DNA of 64,000 nucleotides from an uncultured Eubacteriales bacterium (GCA_900315675.1 OMZY01000001.1:372001-436000); one strand, 5' to 3'; positions 18,285 to 28,078 are shown, counted from the first letter of the stretch. Notes: a model not told the origin generated them from the sequence alone. Made by a program: numbers and translations.

Positions 18285-19385
18285 ATGGTGAGGAAAATAA
18301 TCTGCGGGCCAGGATTTAGCGCCGTCACCGAAGACGGCGTCCTTGTTGAGTATATTCCGGATGATCTGACTGATCAGTGCGGAGATATTCTGCTGGGCAG
18401 AACAGACCGGGTGATGCCCGGAATGAGCTGTGTGTTTGTGGATATCGGCAGAAAGAAAAGCGGCTTTCTGCCGATGGATGAAAACAGCGAAAGCTTCACC
18501 GGAGGGAAAATACACTCGGGAGACCGGATCCTGCTACAGATCAAAAAGGAAGAAACCGGGAGCAAGGGCGCTTTCCTGACAAGGGATATTACGCTTCCCG
18601 GATCACTGGTCATCCTGATGCCGATGAACCGGTATATCGGCGTGAGCAACAGAATATCGGATGAGGGTACACGTGAAAAACTGAGGAAGACAGGACTGGA
18701 GATCGCTGACGGCCGATTCGGCCTGGTAATGAGAAATTCGGCAGAGGGAGCGGAAATCAGCACCATCCGGCAGGAAGCAGAAATGCTGTACGAGGTATGG
18801 CAGGAAATTATGAAAAAGGCTTCCCAGGGCGGAAAACCGGGCAGAGTACTTCTCAGCGGGAATACAGCAGAACGACTTCGTGAAGATTATGCAAAAGACG
18901 GTGTCGATGAAATCCTGACTGTTACGGAAGCTGACAATCAGATTATGAGACAACTCAGACTGGCGTCAGAACGCACAATACGGCTTCACGGCGGCGGAAA
19001 TATAGTAGTGGACCGTTGTGAAGCCATGACAGTCATCGATATCAACACAGCTTCCTTTACAGGCGGAGAGTCCAAGGACAGAACGATACTGGAAACAAAC
19101 CTGGAAGCATGCGAAGTGATTGCACAACAGGTCAGACTCAGAAATCTGAGCGGAATTATTCTGATCGATTTTATTGACATGAATGAGGAAAGAGACCGGA
19201 GTCTGGTTACAGAAAGACTGAAAGAATGCTTTGCCAGGGATCGGATCAAGACTGTCATACACGGATGGACGAGCCTGGGATTGATCGAAATGACGAGAAA
19301 GCGCACAAGAGCCGCATTGTGTGATAATCTATTAGAGACCTGTTCTGCGTGCGGCGGAACAGGCTATGTGCGAAGGGAACGGTAA
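18285..19385 (+). CDS. rng: ribonuclease E/G family protein
   Basis: This endoribonuclease of the RNase E/G family, 366 residues, acts in rRNA or tRNA maturation and mRNA turnover. An S1 RNA-binding domain occupies roughly residues 33-100. The catalytic aspartates are Asp252 in VIDINTA and Asp295 in LIDFIDM, 43 residues apart exactly as in E. coli RNase E (303 and 346). The zinc-link motif CSACGGTG closes the protein. It is shorter than most RNase G proteins (about 480), ending soon after the zinc link and with a compact N-terminus. ATG at 18285 is preceded by GGAGAG; a GTG one codon later is possible. Confidence 0.9.
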   Translation: MVRKIICGPGFSAVTEDGVLVEYIPDDLTDQCGDILLGRTDRVMPGMSCVFVDIGRKKSGFLPMDENSESFTGGKIHSGDRILLQIKKEETGSKGAFLTRDITLPGSLVILMPMNRYIGVSNRISDEGTREKLRKTGLEIADGRFGLVMRNSAEGAEISTIRQEAEMLYEVWQEIMKKASQGGKPGRVLLSGNTAERLREDYAKDGVDEILTVTEADNQIMRQLRLASERTIRLHGGGNIVVDRCEAMTVIDINTASFTGGESKDRTILETNLEACEVIAQQVRLRNLSGIILIDFIDMNEERDRSLVTERLKECFARDRIKTVIHGWTSLGLIEMTRKRTRAALCDNLLETCSACGGTGYVRRER

Positions 19386-19387
19386 GT

Positions 19388-20785
19388 ATGACAAGAGCGG
19401 AAATAATGGTAACGCGGGAAGAAATGGAAAAGCAGGAACAATATACGGAAATGATACGCAGTCTTCCGCACAAACCCCGCAGCTACTATGTTGTTACCTA
19501 CGGATGCCAGATGAATGCGCATGATTCCGAGAAAATTGCCGGCATGCTGGATGATATGGGCATGGAAGCTGCGGATGTCAGAGAAGAAGCGGATTTTGTT
19601 ATTTTTAACACCTGCTGTGTCCGGGAAAACGCTGAAAGGCGCGCGCTGGGCAATGTCACATGGCTGAAAGAAGTCCGGAAAAACAAACCTGAAATGATCA
19701 TTGCCGTATGCGGGTGCATGATTCAGGAACCCGGCATGGCTGAAAAAATTCTGAAACAATACCGGTTTGTGGATCTGGCTTTCGGAACAGCAAATCTCCA
19801 TAAGTTACCGGAGCTTCTGTATGAAACACTGAACAGCCGTGAGCAATGTGTCAGAGTGGAAGAAGCAGATCTGATCGCGGAAGGACTGCCTGTACACAGG
19901 CTGAGGCAGGACGCGGCATATCTGACAATCATGTACGGCTGTGACAATTTCTGCAGTTATTGTATTGTGCCTTATGTCCGCGGCCGGGAGAGAAGCAGGG
20001 ACGTCAGCGTTATTCTTCATGAAGCTGAAAATCTGGTTCAAAGCGGCGTAAAGGAAATCATGCTTCTGGGACAGAACGTGAACAGCTACGGAAAGGGGCT
20101 TCCCGGGAATCCCAGTTTTGCTTCGCTGCTGAAACAACTTGACGGGATCGGTATTCCGCGGATCCGTTTTATGACCAGTCATCCGAAAGATCTGAATGAT
20201 GAACTGATTGAAGTCATGGCCGGCGGGAAGCATATTCTTCCGCAGTTTCATCTGCCTGTACAGAGCGGCAATGATGAGATCCTCAAAAAGATGAACAGGC
20301 ATTATACCCGGGAACAATACCTCAATCGTGTCAGAAAGCTCAGGGAGGCGATTCCGGATATCGGACTGAGTACGGATATTATTGTCAGTTTTCCGGGAGA
20401 AACGGAAGAACAGTTCCAGGATACGATGAGCCTTGTCAGGGAAGTCCGGTATGACAGTGCTTTTACCTTCATCTACAGTCCAAGGACAGGTACAAAAGCA
20501 GCGAAAATGGAAGGACTCATTCCTGACGAAGTGTCAACCGAACGGATACAAAGGCTGATTGCCTTGCAGGAAAACCTCCAGCAGGAGACCCTGAAGCGAT
20601 TTATCGGTATGCAGGAGGAAGTCCTTGTAGAGGGACTGAGCCGTAGAAGCAAACTTGCCGTATCCGGAAAAGGGAGACATGCTGTGTCTGTTACCATGGA
20701 CGGAACAGAAGCAGATATCGGCAGGATTCTGTCCTGCAGGATTACCGGAGTCAAGAACAATACTCTGATGGGCGAAAGAATATAA
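19388..20785 (+). CDS. miaB: tRNA-2-methylthio-N6-isopentenyladenosine37 synthase MiaB
   Basis: It adds a methylthio group to i6A37 of tRNAs that read UNN codons, using two [4Fe-4S] clusters. The 465 residues show the N-terminal UPF0004 domain with cysteines in YGCQMN, NTCCVRENA and CGCM, the radical SAM motif YGCDNFCSYC near residue 180, and a C-terminal TRAM domain. The sequence YVRGRERSR after the SAM cluster is typical of MiaB and separates it from RimO and MtaB. miaA, which makes its substrate, lies five genes downstream in the same block. The ATG at 19388 follows GAAGGGAACGG and begins 2 bases after the RNase stop. Confidence 0.94.
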   Translation: MTRAEIMVTREEMEKQEQYTEMIRSLPHKPRSYYVVTYGCQMNAHDSEKIAGMLDDMGMEAADVREEADFVIFNTCCVRENAERRALGNVTWLKEVRKNKPEMIIAVCGCMIQEPGMAEKILKQYRFVDLAFGTANLHKLPELLYETLNSREQCVRVEEADLIAEGLPVHRLRQDAAYLTIMYGCDNFCSYCIVPYVRGRERSRDVSVILHEAENLVQSGVKEIMLLGQNVNSYGKGLPGNPSFASLLKQLDGIGIPRIRFMTSHPKDLNDELIEVMAGGKHILPQFHLPVQSGNDEILKKMNRHYTREQYLNRVRKLREAIPDIGLSTDIIVSFPGETEEQFQDTMSLVREVRYDSAFTFIYSPRTGTKAAKMEGLIPDEVSTERIQRLIALQENLQQETLKRFIGMQEEVLVEGLSRRSKLAVSGKGRHAVSVTMDGTEADIGRILSCRITGVKNNTLMGERI

Positions 20786-20798
20786 GGAGATTTGTTTT

Positions 20799-21206
20799 AT
20801 GAGAGAAGTTATGATGAAGGCACAGGAACTGGCCGAAGCCATCCTGAACAGCGATATCTATCAGAAAATGAAGACACAGGAAGCATCTGTCAGGCATGAT
20901 CCGGCAGCCGCTGCCGCCCTGGGAGATATGATTGAAAAAAGGCAGCGTGTGGAATCAATCCTGTCTTCAGCCGATATGGACGCAAACGTCCTGGCGGAAG
21001 CAAGCCGCGAAATGGAGGAAGCGGAAAAGCGTATGAATGAAAATGAAATGATTCAGACGCTGAAAAGCTGCAGAAATGATTTCCAGACAATGATGGACAA
21101 CGTGAACAAAATCCTCAGGCTGGTGATTACCGGCGAAGTTGAAGAGGAAAACGGCGGCAGCACGGGATGCTCCGGAAACTGCTCCTGCTGCAGCGGATGC
21201 CGCTGA
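20799..21206 (+). CDS. YlbF/YmcA family protein with cysteine-rich tail
   Basis: This helical protein of 135 residues belongs to the YlbF/YmcA family, whose Bacillus members RicF and RicA form the RicAFT complex that affects mRNA processing, biofilm formation and competence. It is in the position of Bacillus ymcA, between miaB and mutS. The body is a long helical hairpin (about residues 1-105), and the last 13 residues hold five cysteines spaced Cys-x3-Cys-x-Cys-Cys-x2-Cys. In the Bacillus complex C-terminal cysteines bind [4Fe-4S] clusters, so a metal cluster is likely here, though which four cysteines bind is unknown. Which paralogue (RicA or RicF) it corresponds to cannot be decided by eye. 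Confidence 0.8.
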   Translation: MREVMMKAQELAEAILNSDIYQKMKTQEASVRHDPAAAAALGDMIEKRQRVESILSSADMDANVLAEASREMEEAEKRMNENEMIQTLKSCRNDFQTMMDNVNKILRLVITGEVEEENGGSTGCSGNCSCCSGCR

Positions 21207-21219
21207 GAAAGGGATACAC

Positions 21220-23817
21220 ATGGCACTTTCACCTATGATGCAGCAATATCTGCGGATTCATGACCAGTACGCCGATTGTCTGCTGCTGTTCCGGCTCGGG
21301 GATTTTTACGAACTGTTTTTTGAGGATGCAAAAACTGCGTCCAGAGAGCTTGAACTGACCCTGACCGGCAAGGACTGCGGACTGGAGGAACGTGCACCGA
21401 TGTGCGGTGTTCCTTATCATTCCGTAAATACATATATCGAAAAACTGATTGCCAAAGGATATAAGGTTGCAATCTGCGAACAAATGGAGGATCCCGCTCT
21501 GGCCAAGGGTCTTGTGGAACGGGATGTGGTGCGTGTTATTACCGCAGGCACCGTGACGGATCCGTCCATGCTGGAAGATAAATCAAACAATTATCTGATG
21601 TGTGTTTACCTGGACGGAAAAAAAGCAGGGATCGCCTATGCCGATGTATCCACCGGTGAGTTTTTTGTGATGGAACCGGAAATCAATATGCTTCGTGCGC
21701 AGATTACCAGAGTCAATCCGATGGAAGTGATCTGTAATGATCCGCCGGAACTGACGGCTATGACCGGCGCGGATATCAGGGGACTGAACGGTCAGCCGAG
21801 GATCTGGTTCCAGCGAAAGAATGCAGAAGATACCCTTTTTGATCATTTTCATCTCAATCAGCTGACTTCCCTGGGACTGACCGATAAAAAGCAGGCAACA
21901 TGCGCTGCCGGCGCCTTGCTCCGCTATCTGCATGAGACCCAGAAGAACAGTCTGGAGCATATTCGCACATTACGCTTCGCTGAAAACGGAAAGACCATGC
22001 TTCTGGACCAGAATACCAGGAGGAATCTTGAACTGACAGAGAGCCTGAGAGGGGAAAGCAGAAAGGGAACTCTTCTGGAACTTCTGGATCTGACAAGTAC
22101 AGCCATGGGCGGCAGACTGCTGCGCAGATGGGTGGAACAGCCCCTGCTGGATGAAAGGGAGATTAATAACCGCCTGGATGCTATACAGGAAATGGTTGAC
22201 AACAGAATTCTCGGCATGTCGATTGCCGAGGAACTGGAAGGCGTTTATGACATGGAACGCCTGATGAACAAGGTAGCTTACAGGAACATGAATGCCCGTG
22301 ACTGTCTTGCCCTTTCCGCCAGTCTGAAACGTATACCGGGAATCAGGGAACTTCTTGGCAATGTACACAGCGAAGAAATGATCAGGATCCGCGATGAGCT
22401 CAATCCGCTTGAAGATCTGACAGATTTGCTTGAACGTGCTGTTCATCCCGACGCCCCCGTTGTCATTACAGAGGGCGGAATCATCCGGGAAGGTTATTCC
22501 GAAGTCCTGGATGAGTACCGGGAAGCGCAGACCAGCGGAAAACAATGGATACTCGACCTTGAAGCCAAGGAAAGGGAAGAGACCGGAATCCGGAATCTGC
22601 GGATTCAGTATAACAAGGTATTCGGATATTATATTGAAATCACAAAGAGTTTTCTCAATCAGGTTCCGGACAGATATATACGGAAACAGACCCTCACCAA
22701 CGCGGAAAGATATATGACTCCGGAACTGAAGGAGATAGAACAGAAAATTATCGGAGCCCAGGAGCAGAGCGTCCGTCTGGAGCTTCAGCTGTTCAATGAA
22801 ATAAGGGATCGTATTGCAGAACAGATAGACGGTATACAGCAAACCGCACACGCACTCAAGAAACTGGACGTATTCCAGAGTCTGAGCAGGGTGGCTTCGG
22901 AAAACCGGTATGTGCGTCCGGCCATTACTTCTGACGGAACGCTTTCCATAAAGGAAGGCCGTCATCCTGTTGTTGAGAGAAGCCTGAAAGAAGGCGGATT
23001 TATACCCAATGACACAGTCTTGGACGTAAATGATAACCGGATGATGATTATTACAGGACCCAACATGGCAGGTAAAAGCACATATATGCGCCAGGTTGCT
23101 CTGATCTGCCTTATGGCTCAGATCGGCAGCTTTGTTCCGGCCAAGGAAGCTGTGCTTCCGGTTTGTGACCGGATCTTCACCAGAGTAGGCGCCAGCGACG
23201 ATCTGGCCAGCGGTCAAAGTACTTTTATGGTCGAAATGAGTGAAACCGCGCATATCCTGCGAAACGCAACCCAAAACAGCCTGATCATCCTGGACGAAAT
23301 CGGCCGCGGAACAAGTACTTTTGACGGATTGTCCATTGCATGGGCTGTGGTTGAATATATAGCGGATAAGGCACGAATCGGGGCAAAAACCTTATTTGCC
23401 ACTCATTATCATGAACTGAGTGAGCTGGAAGGGCACCTGGACGGCGTGAAAAATTATTGTATATCCGTCAAGGAACATGGTGAAGACGTCATTTTCCTCA
23501 GGAAGATCATTCGCGGCGGCGCCGACAAAAGCTTTGGCGTCCATGTTGCCAGACTGGCCGGTATACCTCATCCTGTGATTGTCCGGGCACATGAAATCCA
23601 GGCCAGACTGGAAGTCAGTGAAATCAATCAGAACACCATCGGTCAGAATATCCTGGGAGAGGATAATACGGTTCGTAAGAATGAGCAGATGGATCTGTTT
23701 GAATATAAAAAAGATGAAATCATCAAGGAACTGCAGGAAATCGATGTTATGGCCATTACTCCAATGGATGCCATGAACACACTTTTCCTCCTGCGGGAAA
23801 AGGCACGGAAAATCTGA
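21220..23817 (+). CDS. mutS: DNA mismatch repair protein MutS
   Basis: MutS recognises mismatches and small loops and recruits MutL. The 865 residues match MutS1 length. The mismatch-contacting motif GDFYELFFEDA is near residue 30, with the phenylalanine and glutamate in place. The ATPase domain has Walker A GPNMAGKST, Walker B LDEIGRGTSTFDG and ATHYHEL. The C-terminal tail has the usual short dimerisation segment. ATG at 21220 is chosen from the conserved MALSPMMQQY start and the GAGAAAGGG site before it; the frame stays open further upstream through the end of the preceding gene without similarity. Confidence 0.97.
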   Translation: MALSPMMQQYLRIHDQYADCLLLFRLGDFYELFFEDAKTASRELELTLTGKDCGLEERAPMCGVPYHSVNTYIEKLIAKGYKVAICEQMEDPALAKGLVERDVVRVITAGTVTDPSMLEDKSNNYLMCVYLDGKKAGIAYADVSTGEFFVMEPEINMLRAQITRVNPMEVICNDPPELTAMTGADIRGLNGQPRIWFQRKNAEDTLFDHFHLNQLTSLGLTDKKQATCAAGALLRYLHETQKNSLEHIRTLRFAENGKTMLLDQNTRRNLELTESLRGESRKGTLLELLDLTSTAMGGRLLRRWVEQPLLDEREINNRLDAIQEMVDNRILGMSIAEELEGVYDMERLMNKVAYRNMNARDCLALSASLKRIPGIRELLGNVHSEEMIRIRDELNPLEDLTDLLERAVHPDAPVVITEGGIIREGYSEVLDEYREAQTSGKQWILDLEAKEREETGIRNLRIQYNKVFGYYIEITKSFLNQVPDRYIRKQTLTNAERYMTPELKEIEQKIIGAQEQSVRLELQLFNEIRDRIAEQIDGIQQTAHALKKLDVFQSLSRVASENRYVRPAITSDGTLSIKEGRHPVVERSLKEGGFIPNDTVLDVNDNRMMIITGPNMAGKSTYMRQVALICLMAQIGSFVPAKEAVLPVCDRIFTRVGASDDLASGQSTFMVEMSETAHILRNATQNSLIILDEIGRGTSTFDGLSIAWAVVEYIADKARIGAKTLFATHYHELSELEGHLDGVKNYCISVKEHGEDVIFLRKIIRGGADKSFGVHVARLAGIPHPVIVRAHEIQARLEVSEINQNTIGQNILGEDNTVRKNEQMDLFEYKKDEIIKELQEIDVMAITPMDAMNTLFLLREKARKI

Positions 23818-23870
23818 GACAGCAAAGAAACAGCCGCTGCCTTTGACCGATGCTTAAAAAGGAGATTGGT

Positions 23871-25808
23871 ATGGGAAAAATCAGACCGCTCAGTGAAACC
23901 CTGATTGGAAAAATTGCTGCAGGCGAAGTTGTGGAGAGACCCGCTGCAGCAATCAAGGAGCTGATAGAGAACAGCCTGGATGCCGGAGCTACAGCGGTAA
24001 CAGTGGAAATACAGGAAGGCGGATTGGCCAGTATCCGAGTTGCGGATAACGGCAGCGGCATTGATGAAAGTGATATCCGTATGGCGTTTGAACGGCATGC
24101 CACCAGCAAAATCATACGTGAACAGGATCTGAATGCCATTTCAACACTCGGATTCCGCGGAGAAGCACTGGCCAGTATTGCCGCTGTATCAAAGGTTACT
24201 ATGACAACCCGGACCGCAGACAGCGAAACAGGTCTGAGAGTCAAAAATGAAGGCGGACGAATCACCGATATACAGGAAACCGCATGTCCTGTCGGCACAA
24301 CAATCCAGGTAAATGATCTGTTTTACAATGTACCTGTCCGTAAAGGGTTTATGAAAAAAGCAGGACAGGAGGCGTCAGCGGTTCACGAGCTGATTGTACA
24401 GATGCTTCTGAGCAGGCCCGATGTCAGTTTCAGATATATTTCCAACGGAAAAACAGAATATCATTCACCCGGAGACGGACAGACCGCAACTGCACTGCAG
24501 ACAGTTTACGGAAGCTACGCCATGAAGTTCATGAAGGAAGTGGACGATCATGCAAACGGTCTGATTATAAAAGGTTTTGTTGGAATCGGTGAAAACGGGC
24601 GGGGCAACCGGAACCAGGAGATGTTTTTCATTAACGGCCGTGTCATGCACAATAAAATTCTGAATGAAGCACTTGAAACAGCCTGCCGTGAACGCGTTAT
24701 GATCGGCAAGTTCCCGGTTTGTGCATTGTACATTACCATTCCGTATGAAGCCGTGGATGTGAATATTCATCCGAACAAACTCGAAGTCCGGTTCCGGGAT
24801 GAGACAGGTGTATATGAAGCTGTGCTCAGCGCTGTACTGATGGCGCTGAAAGAAAACAACGCATTTGAACATCCTGTTGATATGACTTTAGGCCCGAAGA
24901 AAGAGGCAGAAACGGTTCAGAACAAGGTTGCATCTGTCCTGCCGCCTGTCCGGCGTCCTATGCTTTCTCCGGATGAAACTGTCAATGTGTGCAAAACGCT
25001 TCCTGAAAGTGCGGCGGTTTTTCAGCCGACTCCCAGACCGATGCCGGAATACAGAGAGATTGCCCCTCCACTGACCCGGCCGGATCCGGTACGCGTTCCC
25101 TCCCGTGAACCTGCAGGTTTCCCCGAAATGAGGGAATCTGCAGCATCTTCTGAAAAGCGGGAGACTGCAGAAGTACCGGTTGAAATGAAGGAAACGGCAG
25201 AACAGGTCAATACGATTCTCAGTTCCATCAGGAAGCCGATGAAAATCTACGGCGCTCTTTTCAATACATATATTCTTGTTGAATATGAGGACCAACTGCT
25301 GCTGGTGGACCAGCACGCTGTGCATGAAAGGCTTCTTTTTGACAAACTAATGAAGGAACATGCCGAAAAAGCACAAGCCGGGCAGGAACTGCTTGTGCCT
25401 ATTGTACTCGGCGTTACCAATGCAGAACAGAGACTTCTGGAGGATAACAGGGAAGCACTGGAAAGCATCGGCCTTGTGGTCGAAGCCTTCGGAGAGAAAG
25501 ATGTGGCTGTCCGAACGATTCCGGTCATTCTCGGAGAAGCACAGACAAAGGAATTTATCCGCGATGTGATCGACGAACTGCAGAACGGACGCGATCCCAC
25601 TTTTGAAAAAAAACGGACGCAGCTTCTTCAGACTGCCTGCAAACATGCCGTCAAAGGCGGAGAATCGCTGACCGAAGAGGAATTAAGAAGTCTTCTTGAT
25701 ACCATGATCGAACAGAAAGTGACGCCAACCTGCCCCCATGGCCGACCGCTTGTTGTTTCCATCAGCCACAGAGAAATGGACAAAAAGTTCAAACGTATTC
25801 AGAATTAA
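23871..25808 (+). CDS. mutL: DNA mismatch repair protein MutL
   Basis: MutL is the ATP-dependent partner of MutS. Its N-terminal GHKL ATPase has ELIENSLDAGA, DNGSGI and GFRGEAL motifs. A proline-rich linker (about residues 350-440) separates it from the C-terminal dimerisation domain. That domain keeps the metal-binding endonuclease motifs found in organisms without MutH: DQHAVHERLLFD, TCPHGRP and a terminal FKR. The last residue of the DQHA-x2-E-x4-E motif is aspartate here, a conservative change. The start at 23871 follows AAAAAGGAG; an ATG at 23850 lacks such a site. It begins 53 bases after mutS and is 12 bases from miaA. Confidence 0.96.
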   Translation: MGKIRPLSETLIGKIAAGEVVERPAAAIKELIENSLDAGATAVTVEIQEGGLASIRVADNGSGIDESDIRMAFERHATSKIIREQDLNAISTLGFRGEALASIAAVSKVTMTTRTADSETGLRVKNEGGRITDIQETACPVGTTIQVNDLFYNVPVRKGFMKKAGQEASAVHELIVQMLLSRPDVSFRYISNGKTEYHSPGDGQTATALQTVYGSYAMKFMKEVDDHANGLIIKGFVGIGENGRGNRNQEMFFINGRVMHNKILNEALETACRERVMIGKFPVCALYITIPYEAVDVNIHPNKLEVRFRDETGVYEAVLSAVLMALKENNAFEHPVDMTLGPKKEAETVQNKVASVLPPVRRPMLSPDETVNVCKTLPESAAVFQPTPRPMPEYREIAPPLTRPDPVRVPSREPAGFPEMRESAASSEKRETAEVPVEMKETAEQVNTILSSIRKPMKIYGALFNTYILVEYEDQLLLVDQHAVHERLLFDKLMKEHAEKAQAGQELLVPIVLGVTNAEQRLLEDNREALESIGLVVEAFGEKDVAVRTIPVILGEAQTKEFIRDVIDELQNGRDPTFEKKRTQLLQTACKHAVKGGESLTEEELRSLLDTMIEQKVTPTCPHGRPLVVSISHREMDKKFKRIQN

Positions 25809-25820
25809 CGGGAGTATGAA

Positions 25821-26738
25821 ATGACGGAGCAGATCGTCTGCAGGGTTATAACCGGACCAACAGCCAGCGGAAAAACAGGGTTAAGCGTACGGCTTGCACA
25901 GGAACAGGGATGGGATATTCTGTGTATGGACAGTATGCAGATATACAGAAGGATGAATATAGGAACAGCCAAACCGACGAAGGAAGAGATGGGCGGCGTT
26001 CCGCATTATCTGATGGATATCTGTGAACCAACAGATGCATATACTGTTTCTGACTACAGGGACGCAGCCGAAAAGCTGATTGCCGAACTCGCGGAGAAGG
26101 GCAGGAATGTTCTGTTTGTAGGAGGTACTGTACTTTATCTGCAATCCCTTATGCATCCAATGAGTATGGGCCTGACACCCGCCAATGATGAATTGAGAAA
26201 AGAACTGAACGCTCTGGCTGAAACAGCTGAGGGCAGGCTAATGATCCATAAAAGGCTTGAGGAATGTGATCCGGCCACAGCACAGCGACTTCCGGTGAAC
26301 GATATCCGGCGTGTGATCCGAGCCATAGAGGTCTGGGAAGCGACCGGCATTCCTTTTTCAGAGCAGCCGAAACGGGAAGAAGACAATCGGTTTTGCTGGA
26401 AGGTTGTTTCTACAGAAATGGACAGAGCAATTCTGTATGAACGGATTAATCAGCGTGTGACGGATATGATCCGGAAAGGATTAAAGGAAGAAGTTGCCGC
26501 TCTGCTTGAGGAAGGGGTTCCGGAAGATGCCAGAAGCATGAATGGACTGGGTTACAAGGAAATGATTCCATGCATACGGGGAGATTGCTCCATCGAAGAG
26601 GCAGCGGAGCAGATCCGAAAAGGTACGCGACATTATGCCAAAAGACAGATGACATTCCTGCGCCGCGAGGAAAACATCCGGTATATCCGGACAGACAGGG
26701 ATGGCGCTTATGAGAAAATCAGGGATTATCTGGTGTGA
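25821..26738 (+). CDS. miaA: tRNA dimethylallyltransferase MiaA
   Basis: It transfers dimethylallyl from DMAPP to A37 of tRNAs reading UNN codons, making i6A37 that MiaB then thiomethylates. The 305 residues match the family. The P-loop GPTASGKT is at residues 11-18, followed by the catalytic region MDSMQIYRRMNIGTAKPT and the VGGTVLYLQSL motif (usually VGGTGLYLRAL). The C-terminal swinging region with RHYAKRQMTFLRR is present. Its DMAPP comes from the pathway of dxs and ispF encoded in this window. Nine bases separate it from the next gene. Confidence 0.95.
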   Translation: MTEQIVCRVITGPTASGKTGLSVRLAQEQGWDILCMDSMQIYRRMNIGTAKPTKEEMGGVPHYLMDICEPTDAYTVSDYRDAAEKLIAELAEKGRNVLFVGGTVLYLQSLMHPMSMGLTPANDELRKELNALAETAEGRLMIHKRLEECDPATAQRLPVNDIRRVIRAIEVWEATGIPFSEQPKREEDNRFCWKVVSTEMDRAILYERINQRVTDMIRKGLKEEVAALLEEGVPEDARSMNGLGYKEMIPCIRGDCSIEEAAEQIRKGTRHYAKRQMTFLRREENIRYIRTDRDGAYEKIRDYLV

Positions 26739-26747
26739 GGTAAACAG

Positions 26748-27998
26748 ATGAACAGTATTGAACAAATGATCATAAAAGCAGAAGAGGAACTAAAGGATTC
26801 CTTTGCACAGATTGACCGGGTTGAAATGATACGAACAAAACAGGTACTGGATGTTTTCCGGGCTGAAAATGTAAGTTACCGGCATTTTTCTCCTTCCACC
26901 GGATACGGCTATGATGATATCGGACGAGATACGCTGGAACGCATTTATGCCGGTATTTTCCATACAGAAGCAGCACTGATGAGGCCGCATGTTGCGAGCG
27001 GAACAGCTGCTTTGAGCCTTACCCTTTTCGGACTCACAAAACCCGGAGAAAAAATTGTCAGCGCAACAGGAATGCCTTACGATACACTGCTTGGCGTTAT
27101 CGGTACCGGAAACTGCAATCAGCCTGGATCGCTGAAAGAGATGGGCGTCGAATTTGAAAGTGTTGAACTGAAAAACGGCAGGATAGATGTGCAGTCCGTT
27201 GAAAATGCCATTACGGATCATACGACGCTGGTCATTGCTCAGAGAAGCCGGGGATATGCATGGAGACCGAGTCTTTTTCCCGAGGCGTTTGAAGAACTTG
27301 CAGATATGATCCACAGCAGACATCCCGGCGTTACGCTGATGGTTGACAACTGTTACGGTGAATTTGTATGCAAGGATGAACCGACGGACCATGGTGCAGA
27401 CATCTGTGTGGGCAGCCTGATCAAAAATCCGGGAGGCGGAATTGCGCCCACCGGGGGATATATTGTCGGAAGTCTGGAAAAAGTGGAGCGCATTGCCGGC
27501 AGACTGACAGCCCCAGGACTTGGCCGTGAACTTGGTTCATATGCGGCATCCTACCGGCCGTTCTACCAGGGATTGTTTATGGCACCGCACACAGTTGCGC
27601 AGGCACTGAAAACGGCACTTCTGGCATCCAGACTGTTTGATAATCTCGGATTTGAGACATCCCCTTCATCAACGGAAACCAGGGCGGATATCATCCAGGC
27701 GATCAAAATGCTGACACCAGAACGCCTGGTGGCATTTTGCCAGGGAATCCAGACGGCAAGCCCTGTTGACAGTATGGCTATGCCTGAACCATGGGATATG
27801 CCCGGATACGACGACCAGGTTGTGATGGCTGCCGGAACCTTCGTGGCCGGAGCAAGTATAGAACTGAGTGCTGACGGACCGATCAGGCCACCTTATACAG
27901 CGTTCATGCAGGGGGGACTGACCTATTCACACGGTCGGATAGCCCTGTCGGAGGCTCTTCGCAGAATGATGGAAACAGGGGCTCTCAAAGCGCCGTAA
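26748..27998 (+). CDS. methionine gamma-lyase-like PLP-dependent enzyme (YnbB / aluminium resistance family)
   Basis: This fold-type I PLP enzyme of 416 residues belongs to the family annotated as methionine gamma-lyase or aluminium resistance protein (Bacillus YnbB). The Schiff-base lysine is Lys226 in GSLIKNPGGG and Asp200 in VDNCYGEF would bind the pyridine nitrogen. The substrate-side stretches RPHVASGTAAL and ATGMPYDTLLGVIG are conserved. Position next to miaA matches Bacillus and many Clostridia. The true reaction in these bacteria is not firmly known. It is the last gene before a new consensus promoter at 28002. Confidence 0.87.
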   Translation: MNSIEQMIIKAEEELKDSFAQIDRVEMIRTKQVLDVFRAENVSYRHFSPSTGYGYDDIGRDTLERIYAGIFHTEAALMRPHVASGTAALSLTLFGLTKPGEKIVSATGMPYDTLLGVIGTGNCNQPGSLKEMGVEFESVELKNGRIDVQSVENAITDHTTLVIAQRSRGYAWRPSLFPEAFEELADMIHSRHPGVTLMVDNCYGEFVCKDEPTDHGADICVGSLIKNPGGGIAPTGGYIVGSLEKVERIAGRLTAPGLGRELGSYAASYRPFYQGLFMAPHTVAQALKTALLASRLFDNLGFETSPSSTETRADIIQAIKMLTPERLVAFCQGIQTASPVDSMAMPEPWDMPGYDDQVVMAAGTFVAGASIELSADGPIRPPYTAFMQGGLTYSHGRIALSEALRRMMETGALKAP

Positions 27999-28001
27999 TT
28001 C

Positions 28002-28030
28002 TTGACAATGGCAGCCTCTGCTCATATAAT
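28002..28030 (+). promoter_or_regulatory. sigma-A promoter of the transketolase genes
   Basis: Perfect consensus: TTGACA at 28002-28007 and TATAAT at 28025-28030 with a 17-base spacer. It begins 3 bases after the preceding stop codon, so the split transketolase has its own strong start of transcription, near 28037, giving a leader of about 42 bases. Confidence 0.9.
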
Positions 28031-28078
28031 AATTTAATGTTTGAACAATCAGGAAATTACTTGATCGGAGGGACGGAA

